The notes: generated by a model not told the origin, from the letters alone. A stretch of 64,000 nt of DNA from Gemmatimonadota bacterium (GCA_028875345.1 JAPPEG010000101.1:1-64000); one strand, 5' to 3'; counted from the stretch's first letter, positions 1-8,906 are shown. Program-made: numbers and translations.

Positions 1-622
1 GCATCACCCCAACTCGACCACGACTCACCCGCCGGACGTGACCGGCTGATGCGCCACTCGTAGTGCTCGTGAGAGTTCGGCGTCTGACGCGACGATGACC
101 AGCCCGAAGGCACCCCACTGGCCGACGCGGTGAACGACGGGGCTGTCGTACCCGACGTGTGCAGACGGAACGCCGTCTGGCGCTCGGTGTATTTAGACAC
201 TACCGTGGCATCTCCCCAACTGGACCACGACTCGCCCGCCGGACGTGACCGGCTGATCCGCCACTCGTAGTGCTCGTGAGGGTTGGGCGTCTGACGCGAC
301 GATGACCAGCCCGAAGGCACCCCACTGGCCGACGCGGTGAACGATGGGGCCGTCGTGCCCGACGTGTGCAACCGATACGCATACTCCGTCTCGGTGTATT
401 TAGACACCACCGTGGCACTGCCCCAATTGGACCACGAGCCACCCGCCGGACGCGTGCGGCTGATCCGCCATTCGTAGGGCGCCGTCGAGGTCGGCGTCTG
501 ACGCGATGAATACCAGCCGGTGGGTACCGTGCTCGACGACGCGCTAAACGACGGAGCCGTCGTGCCCGACGTGTGCAACCGATACGCATGCTCCGTCTCG
601 GGCGGCTCGCTGGTTGTTCCTG
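1..622 (-). repeat. Tandem 207-bp (69-aa) coding repeats, about three copies
   Basis: The unit EWRISRSRPAGESWSSWGDATVVSKYTE...YRLHTSGTTAPSFTASASGVPSGWSSSRQTP recurs with equivalent bases at 1, 208 and 415. More diverged copies lie near 1130 and 1330. Confidence 0.85.
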
Positions 623-3600
623 TCGTCTCAACCCAGCCGCTGTTTCCCGCGCTGTTTTCGGCGCGCACGCGGAACTGGTAGAGTGCGTCGGCACGAGAAA
701 GTATGAGCGACGCATTCGTCAGGGTAGGCGTCGCCCCCAACAGCCAGCTACCGCTTGAGAAGCGGTACTCCACGCGGTAGCCAGTTGGAGTGCCTCCACT
801 GGTAGGGGCGTCCCAGTCTAAGTCGATGCTGCCAGGAGTCAAAGGCGAGCCTGTGTCGGCGGCGAAGTTGCGCGGGAGACCTGGTGCTGTTCCGCTTGTA
901 GGCGGCGTTTCCTGCGTTGGTGCTGTGAAGATCCATTGTGTATCGCCTGCGGCTCGGTTCGCCGTGGTAGTCCATACGCCTTGAGTGGCCGTAGCCGTCG
1001 GCTGGGTCGTCTGCCAATCACCTGGCGTAGAGATAGTCACGCCCGGCTGCGTGGCAGGCGTCGAAGGAGTGCTGCTAGCACGCAGGTAGAAGGTTGCCGA
1101 CGCCGCGGGTCGCTCGCTGTATTTCTCCAGATTGCCCCACGCACTCCAAGTGCCGCCCGAGGAGGGTCTGGTGCGTTCGATCCGCCACACTCTGGGGGCT
1201 GCGTCTGTCCAGGTAAGCTCACTGGACGACCAATTATCGGGCGTACCGGAGGCGACTGCGTCAAACAGCGGCGCAGTCTGAGAAGCCCGATACGCATACT
1301 CTATCTCGACTTGGTATTTTGACACGACCACGGCATTACTCCAAGGGGACCACGACCCGCCACCAACCCGCGACCGACTGATCTGCCATTCGTAGCGCGC
1401 CGTCGAGGTCGGCGTCTGCCGCGACGACGACCAGCCGGTGGGAACCGTGCTCGCCGACGCGGTGAACGTCGGTGCCGTCGTGCCCGAGGTGTGCAACCGA
1501 TACGCATACTCCGTCTCAATGAGAGACGTGACCGTTATATAGACGGTCAGGTCGTCGGTGCCCTGCGGGTTGCGGGCGCGCCAGATGAACTCGTCCTTAC
1601 CCACATGCGGGTTCTCCGGCTGAATGGCTATAGCACGGGTGGTCGTGTTGACCTCGACATACCCTGGGACGGTGCCGGATGTCTCATAGCTACCGGCTCC
1701 CTCCGCCGAAGGTAAGGTGGCAGAAAAGGTGGAACCGGCCTGAACCGAATAGGATACGCGATCCTCGGAAAACATCGGCGGCCCCTGCGGCGTGGCCGTA
1801 TCTGAGGCCGGTTCACCATCCCCCACGCCGTTGACCGCCCGCACCGCAAACTCATACTCCGTGCCATTGAGCAGACCCGTAACCGTACTGTCGCGTGCCG
1901 TGCGACCCCCTGACACAGCAGCCCAATCCGGCCAGCCATGACCCGACTGGGCTACCCGCCACCGAACCTCATACCGCTTAATTAGCGAACCGTTGGCATC
2001 GGCCGCCTCCCACCCCAACACCACCTGACCATCCCCAGCAGATGGCATAAAATCCGGCGGTACGCCCGGCAACCCCGCTGGCGTGGCCGTCGCCGGGTGG
2101 GACGCGCCCACCACAGTACCCCCGCTGTTCACCGCCTGCACTTCAAACTGATAGGTTACGCCGTTGGTCAGACCCGCAATCGTCGTGTCGCGCGCCGTGC
2201 TACCCCCCGACACGACAGACCAACTCGACCAGTCCTGACCCGAATCGGACACCCGCTGCCGAACCTCATACCGCGCAATCGGCGGGGCATTGGCCGGGAT
2301 CTTCCACTCCAACGCCACCTGACCATCCCCCCGAGACGCGGTAAGCCACAACGGGACCGGCCCCCCCGGCGTAGCCGTATCCGAGGCCGGTTCACCGGCT
2401 CCCACGCCGTTGACCGCCCGCACGGCAAACTCATACTCCGTGCCATCGGTCAGCTCCATGATCATCGCATAGCGCGCGGTGCCGCCGCCCGACACAGCAA
2501 TCCAAGTCCGCTCCGGCCAAGCCTGCTCCGAATTGGCCTCATTGGCCTCATTGGCCTCTCGCCACTGCATCTCATACCGCGTAATCGGCGAGCCGTTGGC
2601 GGCGGCGGCTTCCCACCGCAAGACCACATGACGCCTCCCCGAAGACACCATAAAATCCGGCGGCACGCCCGGCACTCCCACCACCGCCTCGGTCGCATCG
2701 CTTGCGACGGTCTGATCGGTGCCCGACGCGTCGTCATATTCGACCGTCGCCTGCAACTGATCGCCCAGATCGCCCCGCTGCGGCGTGTAGATGGAAATCG
2801 ACGGCTGGGGCTGCGAGGAGGTGCCCGCCGCGTTGATCCACGCGTCCGTCGGACTCGACCGACGCTGCCACTGCCACGTCGTGTTGGTGATGCCTCCATC
2901 TTGGTCGGTCAACTCGGCCGTCAGTTGGGTGCCCTCCTGCGGCGACTGCGACGACAGGGTCACCGTGCCGGGATCATCCGCATTCGTCACCGTCACTGTC
3001 ACGTCTAGCGCCGCCGACTGCTGCCCGGCACTGGCCTGTACGGTCACTTGGTAGGTATTGTTTTCGCCTAGATCTGTCGGAGGGTCTTGGCCCGGCGGAT
3101 GATTCCGGTCCGTCGGCTCCTCAAAGTCTGGATCGATCTGGAAGGTCAACTGGCCGCTCGGACTCAGGAGGAAATCATCTGCATCCGTACCCGCCAGCGA
3201 CCACTCAATCGCGTCGTTCTCTGGATCGGTCGCCGTGTAGTTCGCCACCGTACGGCGGCCGGACTCGGGGGCGACGACCTCGGGAAACTCCGCTATCTCG
3301 GTCGGGCCTTCCAGCACGAAGGGGCTTACCCAGTCGCTGGAACCTACGGGGTTGACTGCCCGCACCTCAAAGGCGTAGTCCGTACCAGTGACCAGCCCAT
3401 CTATCATCTGGCTTCTGGCAGTGGTACTCCCCATCTCCACCGCTATCTCATCCCCCCAAGTCCCGTCGGTGCTCTGCCGGTACTCGTAGCTGGGTGGGGG
3501 TGGTTGGGGACCAGAGTCGGAAGGGGCAGGAGGACGCCACCTCAGCGTCGCCTGCCCATTGCTCACTACCGCCGTCACATTGGCCGGTGGGCCCGGCGGG

Positions 3601-5339
3601 GCCATATGGATGTCCACCGTTATCATATCGGTGGCACGATTGTAGGTTATGTTGGTAAGCGCTAGGTTGAAGGAAGTACGGTCCCGGTTTAAGCCCGAGG
3701 TCCCTTGGCGCAAACCTTCCCTTGGGGTCAGACTGTTGATCGCCGACACATTGTCTTGGTCGAATTCTGTACGGCCTCCTCTGGGATCTCTTATGAGACC
3801 CACCGCAAAGGGATCGGAGAGCATGTCGTGGTATTCGGGGATGCGGGGGTTCCTATCTCGATCCCGGGAGTCGCGGTAGCGCCGCTCATCGGCGACGATG
3901 AGGAGGGGTAATTCGCTTCCGAAAGTGCGTCGCCAGATCATCAGGCCCTGCCGGGGGTCATCTTCGTTGGTATGGGCGGCATAGTCATAGAAGGAAACAT
4001 AGCGCCCGCCAAACGGCTCTAGGGTGCGGCGGTTCAGCAGAAATTCGACACCCCCCGGCAGATCAATCAAATGCGTCGTTCCAGGTGCGATGGAGTAATT
4101 GTCGCGAGGGCCCCTGATCTCGGTCGGCGTGAGCCAACCCAGATCGCGTAGGTAGAAGGGGTTGATCGGATTGGGACAGGAGCGGTAGGCTATGTAATAG
4201 CCGTTGGGGGTGTAGCCTGCGTCCATGATTGGCCCTTGATCACCGCCGCCCTGCATCAACGTCCACCCCAGTTGGTTAGCATCCCCACTCAATGCGTAAT
4301 TAGGATTAGCCGTGTTGCCGTACCGATCGCGTCGGCGCTCTGCGCCGTACCGGTTCGGGTCGGTCCAAGCCCCCCCGCCATGATTGAGACCGAGTAGATG
4401 GCCGATTTCATGGGCGTGCATGCCAATGCCAGCGAACTCGTCAACGCCATGACTGTTGTCGCCGAACCCCTGACGCTCTCCCATCACGTAGCGGTAGCCG
4501 ACATCTCCGGAAAACGCTGCCCTTGGATTGGGCAATGTAGTCATATCCGCTTGCGGATGCAGCAGGCCTGCAGGGCTTCGGGCAGTATAGGTGGCCCCAG
4601 AATACAAATAGAGCACCTTATGACGCAAGCGGCGAGCGGTATCATATGTGTCGTTGGGGAGGTCGGCTATGGAGTAATCTGTTATGTTCGCGTTCCAAGA
4701 CTGTACTGAATCCCACGCCGCCGTATAAGCGTCGTCCCAGAACCAGTTTTCAACGAGTCTGGTTGAGTCATCTGGCCGAGTTCCTGGAGCGTTTATTTCA
4801 ATATCAGCATAGTGTGCCTTGGTTCGCGGCAATTCGACCCAGCGGGGATAGCCTCGACCATCGTCAGGATTGATTATCCGCGCGTGCAGTTGGAAGGCCC
4901 CATTGGACACCGAGTCGAAGTAGGCCCGCACACTGCCGAACACCTCCGGCAGCGTATCGCGATTGGTCATCCGATTGCCCACCGTGACCGTGTCGCCTAC
5001 AAAATCCGGCAGGCCGTTATAGCCTCCGCTGAACAGCCGCTCAAAATCGCGCCGTGTGTACCGATCTCGCATATCCTGCCCCGGGTTGGTGCCATAGGGT
5101 CGGTCGTGCTCGTGATAGTCACATGCTTGAGGGTTTCTGGTACTACCGCAGTCCGTGCGGCTCATGGGCGGGGGTGCGGTCGCATTGAGAAAAGTGACCA
5201 GCACTACATCCAGCGTGCAAGGAAATGCCGTTGCGGTAAGAGACGCTCTGCCGGTAATAGCCGAACCGCGGGCACCCGCGATAGACGCGCAGAGCGTCTG
5301 TATCAGGATGACAGCGAGGAGTGCGTATCTAGCGTGCAT
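1..5339 (-). CDS. Giant secreted metalloprotease (metzincin-type zinc motif) with fibronectin-III, cadherin-like and tandem 69-aa Trp/Ser-rich repeats; C-terminus beyond window edge
   Basis: Manual reverse-strand translation from ATG at 5339: MHARYALLAVILIQTLCASIAGARGSAITG... (signal-peptide-like), HEIGHLLGLNH at about 4380-4412, then FN3/cadherin-like modules and terminal repeats. I read 3481-5339 line by line and spot-checked lines near 2040-2100, 1561-1620, 961-1020 and 1-60. All are in the same frame with no stop. Not in the ORF track because the stop lies beyond base 1. Confidence 0.88.
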   Translation of the reverse strand, partial: MHARYALLAVILIQTLCASIAGARGSAITGRASLTATAFPCTLDVVLVTFLNATAPPPMSRTDCGSTRNPQACDYHEHDRPYGTNPGQDMRDRYTRRDFERLFSGGYNGLPDFVGDTVTVGNRMTNRDTLPEVFGSVRAYFDSVSNGAFQLHARIINPDDGRGYPRWVELPRTKAHYADIEINAPGTRPDDSTRLVENWFWDDAYTAAWDSVQSWNANITDYSIADLPNDTYDTARRLRHKVLYLYSGATYTARSPAGLLHPQADMTTLPNPRAAFSGDVGYRYVMGERQGFGDNSHGVDEFAGIGMHAHEIGHLLGLNHGGGAWTDPNRYGAERRRDRYGNTANPNYALSGDANQLGWTLMQGGGDQGPIMDAGYTPNGYYIAYRSCPNPINPFYLRDLGWLTPTEIRGPRDNYSIAPGTTHLIDLPGGVEFLLNRRTLEPFGGRYVSFYDYAAHTNEDDPRQGLMIWRRTFGSELPLLIVADERRYRDSRDRDRNPRIPEYHDMLSDPFAVGLIRDPRGGRTEFDQDNVSAINSLTPREGLRQGTSGLNRDRTSFNLALTNITYNRATDMITVDIHMAPPGPPANVTAVVSNGQATLRWRPPAPSDSGPQPPPPSYEYRQSTDGTWGDEIAVEMGSTTARSQMIDGLVTGTDYAFEVRAVNPVGSSDWVSPFVLEGPTEIAEFPEVVAPESGRRTVANYTATDPENDAIEWSLAGTDADDFLLSPSGQLTFQIDPDFEEPTDRNHPPGQDPPTDLGENNTYQVTVQASAGQQSAALDVTVTVTNADDPGTVTLSSQSPQEGTQLTAELTDQDGGITNTTWQWQRRSSPTDAWINAAGTSSQPQPSISIYTPQRGDLGDQLQATVEYDDASGTDQTVASDATEAVVGVPGVPPDFMVSSGRRHVVLRWEAAAANGSPITRYEMQWREANEANEANSEQAWPERTWIAVSGGGTARYAMIMELTDGTEYEFAVRAVNGVGAGEPASDTATPGGPVPLWLTASRGDGQVALEWKIPANAPPIARYEVRQRVSDSGQDWSSWSVVSGGSTARDTTIAGLTNGVTYQFEVQAVNSGGTVVGASHPATATPAGLPGVPPDFMPSAGDGQVVLGWEAADANGSLIKRYEVRWRVAQSGHGWPDWAAVSGGRTARDSTVTGLLNGTEYEFAVRAVNGVGDGEPASDTATPQGPPMFSEDRVSYSVQAGSTFSATLPSAEGAGSYETSGTVPGYVEVNTTTRAIAIQPENPHVGKDEFIWRARNPQGTDDLTVYITVTSLIETEYAYRLHTSGTTAPTFTASASTVPTGWSSSRQTPTSTARYEWQISRSRVGGGSWSPWSNAVVVSKYQVEIEYAYRASQTAPLFDAVASGTPDNWSSSELTWTDAAPRVWRIERTRPSSGGTWSAWGNLEKYSERPAASATFYLRASSTPSTPATQPGVTISTPGDWQTTQPTATATQGVWTTTANRAAGDTQWIFTAPTQETPPTSGTAPGLPRNFAADTGSPLTPGSIDLDWDAPTSGGTPTGYRVEYRFSSGSWLLGATPTLTNASLILSRADALYQFRVRAENSAGNSGWVETTGTTSEPPETEHAYRLHTSGTTAPSFSASSSTVPTGWYSSRQTPTSTAPYEWRISRTRPAGGSWSNWGSATVVSKYTETEYAYRLHTSGTTAPSFTASASGVPSGWSSSRQTPNPHEHYEWRISRSRPAGESWSSWGDATVVSKYTERQTAFRLHTSGTTAPSFTASASGVPSGWSSSRQTPNSHEHYEWRISRSRPAGESWSSWGD

Positions 5340-5713
5340 CACTGAACCTCCTTTTTGACCTGACCCCATGACGACGACGAGGTGTTCGTGGGCGTCAACA
5401 GGTCTTCATACTTTACCGTGCGGCCCCCTAAGACCGCCCGGAGCTTCACCCTGATAGTGAAGATGGGGAGACTGGGGTAATGGGAAGATTCATCGAAGGT
5501 CGGCCATTGATAGTACGCGGGATACAGGGCGGTACCGCTGTCATGAAGAGCATCAATGCCCTGGTCATAGTAGTCGTGGCCGTACGTCCACGAGTTACCC
5601 ACGGCCAGCGGCAGATAATCCGCCGCTTGGTAGTCCGCAGCGGCGGCTGGCAGCACCCCGTTCAAGCTGAGCAGTGCCGCCAAGATCAAGCGAATCCTCT
5701 TATTTGTTTTCAC
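5339..5713 (-). CDS. Short secreted protein, internally deleted paralogue of the 6209-7015 product
   Basis: GTG start MKTNKRIRLILAALLSLNGVLPAAAADYQAADYLPLAVGNSWTYGHDYYDQGIDALHDSG...; N- and C-termini match the 6209-7015 product but lack a 447-bp (149-codon) middle. Its TGA overlaps the ATG of the metalloprotease (TGATG). Confidence 0.6.
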   Translation of the reverse strand: MKTNKRIRLILAALLSLNGVLPAAAADYQAADYLPLAVGNSWTYGHDYYDQGIDALHDSGTALYPAYYQWPTFDESSHYPSLPIFTIRVKLRAVLGGRTVKYEDLLTPTNTSSSSWGQVKKEVQ

Positions 5714-5908
5714 GATACGTCTCCTTTTATTGATCGAATAGCATCGTGCGGATGGCCTGCCGACGCTCGGCGTCCAGCCACACGACATATAGCTCACTGC
5801 TTGATGTCTTGACCTTGAGCATCGCGTCCGTCCTAGGTGTGAAGTGAATTCCGAGGAACGAACGACGCCATTGAATGCGGCCTCCTTTTCCGCATCGGCT
5901 TGGACTAT

Positions 5909-5926
5909 ATGCACATTTCGTGCCAG
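5909..5926 (-). promoter_or_regulatory. Candidate sigma54 (-24/-12) promoter upstream of 5713/5339 genes
   Basis: Minus strand CTGGCACGAAATGTGCAT; GG-N10-GC spacing; one mismatch to TGGCACG-N4-TTGCA. Confidence 0.7.
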
Positions 5927-5941
5927 CTATTCGATCACGCA

Positions 5942-5974
5942 CAAAAAAACCCTTTAGGATTACCCTAAAGGGTT
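5942..5974 (-). terminator. Intrinsic terminator (minus strand)
   Basis: Minus strand AACCCTTTAGG-gtaat-CCTAAAGGGTT followed by TTTTTTG; perfect 11-bp stem. Confidence 0.8.
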
Positions 5975-6048
5975 GAAAAATATGAGTTTAAAAATGTAAA
6001 GGAAGCTTTTCTATGATTCGCAGTTCACCCGTCGTTGCTCATCTTGTT

Positions 6049-6106
6049 GAATAATTTTTTGTTCGTGTTGAACAACTTTTTATTTACTTGAACAACTTTC
6101 TGTTCA
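6049..6106. promoter_or_regulatory. Array of three 18-bp operator/UAS-like sites at 20-bp spacing (copy A)
   Basis: TGAATAATTTTTTGTTCG (6049), TGAACAACTTTTTATTTA (6069), TGAACAACTTTCTGTTCA (6089). Confidence 0.7.
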
Positions 6107-6209
6107 TCTCATAGGCATCTCTTTTAATAGCCGAACCGCGGGCACCCGCGATAGACGCGCAGAGCGTCTGTATCAGGATGACAGCGAGGAGTGCGTATCT
6201 AGCGTGCAT
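6084..6209 (-). pseudogene. Orphan 5' fragment of the metalloprotease gene (41 codons)
   Basis: MHARYALLAVILIQTLCASIAGARGSAI is identical to the start of the 5339 gene, then diverges to KRDAYEMNRKLFK* at the duplication breakpoint. Confidence 0.8.
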
Positions 6210-6313
6210 CACTGAACCTCCTTTTTGACCTGACCCCATGACGACGACGAGGTGTTCGTGGGCGTCAACAGGTCTTCATACTTTACCGTGCGGCCCCCTA
6301 AGACCGCCCGGAG
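6125..6313. repeat. 189-bp direct repeat of 5255-5443
   Basis: By eye, identical over 189 bp; spans the 3' end of the small secreted gene plus the 5' end of the metalloprotease gene. Confidence 0.9.
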
Positions 6314-7015
6314 GAGGATTACGTCATTTTCGAATGTTTTCTCATCATCCCGGACCATCCCCCAACCACATGAGATGCAGCCATAGTTCTCGACAAACCC
6401 ACATCCCCGACTGCCTGGCTCACTGCCATAAAAGGAAAACGAATAAAAACCCACAGGGTCTGAATACACCGCTGCCTTAACCAAGTTTCCCCCCCCGTAG
6501 GTCAAAGTGAAGGCACTTTTGACGATGGAGCCGTCTGCATAGTCGGTGAGATCAATTCCGCTGGTCGAGATGGTGTAGCCGGCATCGTTAGCCCCGTCAA
6601 AGCGAAATACAGATCGCTCGCCATCAGCGGTGCGCTCCATAAGGTGCGTACCCTCCCAGCGTAGCTTCTTGCCGGCGATAAAATGCGGCGGGGCTGGTGG
6701 CCAGCCCGCCGACATGTCGCTGAGCACGTAATACGTCTTGCCGTCGATGACCTCCGTGCGCTTCACCGTGATAGTGAAAATGGGGAGACTGGGGTAATGG
6801 GAAGATTCATCGAAGGTCGGCCATTGATAGTACGCGGGATACAGGGCGGTACCGCTGTCATGAAGAGCATCAATGCCCTGGTCATAGTAGTCGTGGCCGT
6901 ACGTCCACGAGTTACCCACGGCCAGCGGCAGATAGTCCGCAGCGGCGGCTGGCAGCACCTCACTCAGGCTGAACAGCACCGCCAAGAGCAAGCAAGTCCT
7001 CTTCTTCGTTTCCAT
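6209..7015 (-). CDS. Secreted protein of unknown function (full-length copy)
   Basis: METKKRTCLLLAVLFSLSEVLPAAAADYLPLAVGNSWTYGHDYYDQG...; signal peptide; start reassigned from 7213 to ATG at 7015. Confidence 0.75.
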   Translation of the reverse strand: METKKRTCLLLAVLFSLSEVLPAAAADYLPLAVGNSWTYGHDYYDQGIDALHDSGTALYPAYYQWPTFDESSHYPSLPIFTITVKRTEVIDGKTYYVLSDMSAGWPPAPPHFIAGKKLRWEGTHLMERTADGERSVFRFDGANDAGYTISTSGIDLTDYADGSIVKSAFTLTYGGGNLVKAAVYSDPVGFYSFSFYGSEPGSRGCGFVENYGCISCGWGMVRDDEKTFENDVILLRAVLGGRTVKYEDLLTPTNTSSSSWGQVKKEVQ

Positions 7016-7548
7016 GATACGTTTCCTTCTTGAGAGATGAGAAATCCGTTCCAGCAGCCAGCGGCCGACCAGAAACGGAAGGTGAAGGGTAATCAACGAC
7101 CAATATACCCACTGCGGCTTCCTATTCCGCACCGGCTTCGACTGCGATGGGCTATACGCATATGCGCGCTGACGCCTCCACCGGGTTGCCACATACCACA
7201 CCCCAAGTCGCAATTTGGCTTAGGCATCTGTAGGCAACCAGGCTCGCATCGCCCTATCAAGCGGGTGCCCACCAACCGCAGAGTAGGCATGCTACGATGT
7301 TCGGGGAGCGCTAGTCCGAGAAATCGACGTGGGCTGCGGGTCAGTACCCGACGAGCACCAGCGCTGCCCACTGGGATGGCCGCGATCAAAGAGGTCAGCC
7401 CAGATCATTCAAAGTGCCTATGCGTTTCATCTCACTCTCCTTGTATGCAGGGCACGCCCAGATCATGTTGGTTTTACAGCAGGCCCATTCCCGCTGCCGG
7501 CCAAGGGCCGACGACCCAGATACCCCTTATTATAACAAACGTGTGTAT

Positions 7549-8610
7549 TTACGACGACGGCTTAGGCCGTTGTATCCCATACTTGCGCATCCGATAGCGC
7601 AGTGTCTGATGACTCATACCCAACAAACGAGCCGCGCCCCGATCCCCCGAGACCATCCAGTTCGTCTGCTCCAGCGCCGCCACAATCCGCTGCTTCTCAG
7701 CCTCGCCCGCAGCACTCGACTGCTTCCCCTCTCGGCCCTCAGCCGCTGGTGCAACCGGTGACGCAGATGGCGAAGACGACAACGCCCCATCGGCTATCGC
7801 CAACACATCCGCCATCTCAATGTGCTCCCCCTCGCACACAATCACCAACCGCTGCATCCAATGGGCTAACTCCCGCACATTCCCCGGCCAAGCATACCCC
7901 TGCAAATGCGCCAACACCCCTTCGCTCAACACCGGCACTGGACGCTGGAACTGCTGAGCATACTGGTGCACAAAATGCGTCGCCAACAGCGGAATGTCCT
8001 CTCGCCGCTCCCGCAACGGCGGCACCATCAGCGGAAACACGCTCAAACGGTAGTATAGATCCTCCCGGAACGTCCCCTCTCGGATGGCCTTGCGCAGATC
8101 GCGGTTCGTCGCCGCAATGATCCGCACATCCACCCGAATCGACGCCTTGCCGCCCACGCGCGTCAGGCGATCCTCTTCCAAGATATGCAGCAACACCCGT
8201 TGGGCTTCCAGCGGCAAGTCGCCGATCTCATCGAGGAACAGCGTGCCCCTATGCGCCTGTTCAAAAAAGCCGATGCGCCGCCCCACCGCGCCGGTGAAGG
8301 CACCCCTCTCGTGGCCGAATAATTCGCTTTCGACCAAGCCGGCGGGCAGTGCACCGCAATTGACGGCGATGAAGGCTTGCTTGTGGCGCGTGCTCATGGT
8401 GTGGATGGTTCGGGCGAGCAAGCCCTTGCCCACGCCGGTCTCACCCAACACCAACATCCCGGTATCCGTCGCGGCGACCTGCTCCACTTTTGTCAGGAGT
8501 TCGGCGAGGGTTGCACTGTGACGGAACAGGCCGGCAGGCGGCGGCTTGTTGGGATCGTCGGCGACCACTCTTAGCCTTGCCTCCCCCGACACCCACTTAC
8601 GATCAAACAC
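7549..8610 (-). CDS. Sigma54-dependent AAA+ activator with Fis-type HTH, lacking a sensor domain
   Basis: GETGVGKG (Walker A), ELFGHERGAFTGA, GGTLFLDEIGDLP-like Walker B, C-terminal HQTLRYRMRKYGIQRP. N-terminus ARLRVVADDPNKPP aligns with the linker after the Y_Y_Y domain of the neighbouring gene. Confidence 0.92.
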   Translation of the reverse strand: MFDRKWVSGEARLRVVADDPNKPPPAGLFRHSATLAELLTKVEQVAATDTGMLVLGETGVGKGLLARTIHTMSTRHKQAFIAVNCGALPAGLVESELFGHERGAFTGAVGRRIGFFEQAHRGTLFLDEIGDLPLEAQRVLLHILEEDRLTRVGGKASIRVDVRIIAATNRDLRKAIREGTFREDLYYRLSVFPLMVPPLRERREDIPLLATHFVHQYAQQFQRPVPVLSEGVLAHLQGYAWPGNVRELAHWMQRLVIVCEGEHIEMADVLAIADGALSSSPSASPVAPAAEGREGKQSSAAGEAEKQRIVAALEQTNWMVSGDRGAARLLGMSHQTLRYRMRKYGIQRPKPSS

Positions 8611-8672
8611 ATCTTCTTCTTAGTTCCCATGTGATCGGTCTTCCTTCCTGAGGATGACCACCCACCGCAGGT

Positions 8673-8690
8673 ATGCACATTCCGTGCCAA
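8673..8690 (-). promoter_or_regulatory. Candidate sigma54 (-24/-12) promoter upstream of 8610 gene
   Basis: Minus strand TTGGCACGGAATGTGCAT; GG-N10-GC. Confidence 0.75.
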
Positions 8691-8703
8691 CGAGCAGGCC
8701 GCG

Positions 8704-8738
8704 CACAAAAAAATCCTCCAGGATGGCCCTAAAGGATT
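8704..8738 (-). terminator. Intrinsic terminator (minus strand)
   Basis: Minus strand AATCCTTTAGG-gccat-CCTGGAGGATT followed by TTTTTTG; two G.U wobble pairs. Confidence 0.65.
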
Positions 8739-8811
8739 GAAAAACAAGAATCTTAAAATTGTAGGAGGGATTTTTCTACGCTTCGCCGCTCAGCTATTGT
8801 TGCTCGTCACT

Positions 8812-8869
8812 TGCACAACTTTTTGTTCATTTGAACAACTTTTTATTTATATGAACAAATATTTGTTCA
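8812..8869. promoter_or_regulatory. Array of three 18-bp operator/UAS-like sites at 20-bp spacing (copy B)
   Basis: TGCACAACTTTTTGTTCA (8812), TGAACAACTTTTTATTTA (8832), TGAACAAATATTTGTTCA (8852, perfect palindrome). Confidence 0.75.
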
Positions 8870-8906
8870 TCGGGCCAAACTCCTGTTGCCGTGATAACGT
8901 GTGCAT

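Noticed and set aside
2097-3008. 303-aa plus-strand ORF (Arg/His-rich)
   Set aside because: Antisense to the in-frame metalloprotease/FN3 ORF; composition typical of a spurious frame.
7120-7180. Possible third sigma54 promoter upstream of the 7015 gene
   Set aside because: The region aligns with the copy A promoter area but the -24 GG is not preserved (CAGCGCGCATATGCG); at most a degenerate remnant.
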